A model generated the notes under the pieces. It was given only the letters and a program-made list of their open reading frames with translations. It did no database searches and was not told where the DNA came from. From assembly GCA_017398125.1 (NCBI GenBank), contig JAFQHE010000023.1:1-62628 (forward strand): a DNA stretch of 62,628 nucleotides, written 5' to 3'. The stretch's first letter is position 1. Each line of letters opens with the position of its first letter. Position numbers and translations under genes: made by a program. Source of the DNA: Bacteroidales bacterium (GTDB taxonomy: Bacteria > Bacteroidota > Bacteroidia > Bacteroidales > UBA932). Below are positions 62,489-62,628 of this stretch, piece after piece.

Positions 62489-62525
62489 AAAAAAAAAGAC
62501 CTCCAGCCATTTCTGACTGAAGGTC
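62489..62525 (-). terminator. Intrinsic terminator of the rRNA operon
   Basis: On the minus strand GACCTTCAG pairs with CTGGAGGTC around a 10-nt loop and is followed by TTTTTTTTT. Confidence 0.9.
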
Positions 62526-62535
62526 TCAATAAGTT

Positions 62536-62628
62536 GGCGGCTACCTACTTTCCCACTTGGTATAGCAGTATCATCGGCACTAATGGGCTTAACTTCTCTG
62601 TTCGGTATGGGAAGAGGTGGATCCCCAT
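62536..62628 (-). rRNA. rrf: 5S ribosomal RNA, 3' part (runs off the window)
   Basis: The reverse complement contains the 5S landmarks GGATCCACCTCTTCCCATAC, CCGAACAGAGAAGTTAAGCCC and the 3' GGGAAAGTAGGTAGCCGCC. About 93 bases are inside the window. The 5' end and the rest of the rRNA operon lie to the right. Confidence 0.93.

Noticed and set aside
1-62628. CRISPR arrays, insertion sequences, prophage genes
   Set aside because: I saw no spaced identical repeats, no transposase and no phage structural genes.

Overview
This 62.6 kb window is chromosomal DNA from a member of the Bacteroidota, most likely a gut-type Bacteroidales; I cannot fix the family. The reasons are the many promoters with the Bacteroides vegetative consensus (a TTTG-like -33 box, about 19 bp, then TAnnTTTG), the near absence of Shine-Dalgarno sequences outside ribosomal and outer-membrane genes, several Bacteroidota-only families (DUF4831, DUF4837, BACON domains, GLUG-repeat lipoproteins), a long S16 tail, and glycine-lipid acyltransferases. 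Most of the window is housekeeping backbone. The accessory stretches are about 1.4-9.2 kb, 34-36.4 kb and 56.6-58.2 kb.

Layout: 0-0.8 kb, end of the rpsF-rpsR-rplI operon; 0.9-1.4 kb, a DUF2147 protein; 1.4-8.9 kb, two giant GLUG-repeat lipoproteins and a membrane O-acyltransferase; 8.9-9.2 kb, an intergenic region with two palindromes, a sigma-54-like promoter and a short terminated unit. 9.2-13.6 kb (minus): dipeptidase PepD, DUF4831 protein and a POT peptide transporter. 13.8-15.9 kb: an LPS-type acyltransferase and a GT2 glycosyltransferase. 15.9-22.4 kb (minus): a TetR-TolC-HlyD-RND-PII-like efflux operon, divergent from an AraC regulator (22.6-23.5). 23.5-29.9 kb (minus): one long operon of peptidyl-prolyl isomerase, HAD, nitroreductase, dut, ferredoxin-nitroreductase, murF and a serine hydrolase. 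29.9-34.0 kb: patatin/Omp85 phospholipase and a flippase. 34.0-34.3 kb: a second sigma-54-like short unit. 34.3-35.5 kb: rpsP-rimM. 35.5-36.4 kb: a decayed BACON/LRR lipoprotein gene. 36.4-40.4 kb (minus): ruvX-def-phosphohexomutase-DUF5009. 40.4-44.9 kb: M23 peptidase, dxr, rseP, DUF4837. 45-47 kb: tRNA-Glu, rpsT, radC, upp. 47-48.8 kb (minus): glycine-lipid genes glsA/glsB. 48.9-50.3 kb: rpoN. 50.3-51.2 kb (minus): SPOR and LEA-like proteins. 51.3-53.3 kb: miaB and OsmC. 53.3-56.6 kb: cobalamin riboswitch, btuB and a btuG-like gene. 56.7-58.1 kb: 42-bp tandem repeats, tRNA-Leu, a small lipoprotein and an inverted repeat. 58.2-60.5 kb: pepP and a DMT transporter. 60.6-62.4 kb (minus): ferritin and nagA. 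At the right edge lies the 3' part of a 5S rRNA on the minus strand.

Functional themes are envelope building (LpxL-like, flippase, murF, dxr, rseP, glycine lipids, Omp85 lipase), peptide use (pepD, POT, pepP), efflux, vitamin B12 capture and surface lipoproteins. The most interesting non-coding signal is a pair of short intergenic units, each with a -24/-12 (RpoN-type) element followed within about 100 bp by a strong terminator. The window also encodes RpoN itself, apparently from a leaderless mRNA. These are candidate sigma-54-dependent small RNAs. The most interesting protein signal is a GLUG-repeat lipoprotein carrying an inserted block of hydrophobic helices around a charged helical stretch.
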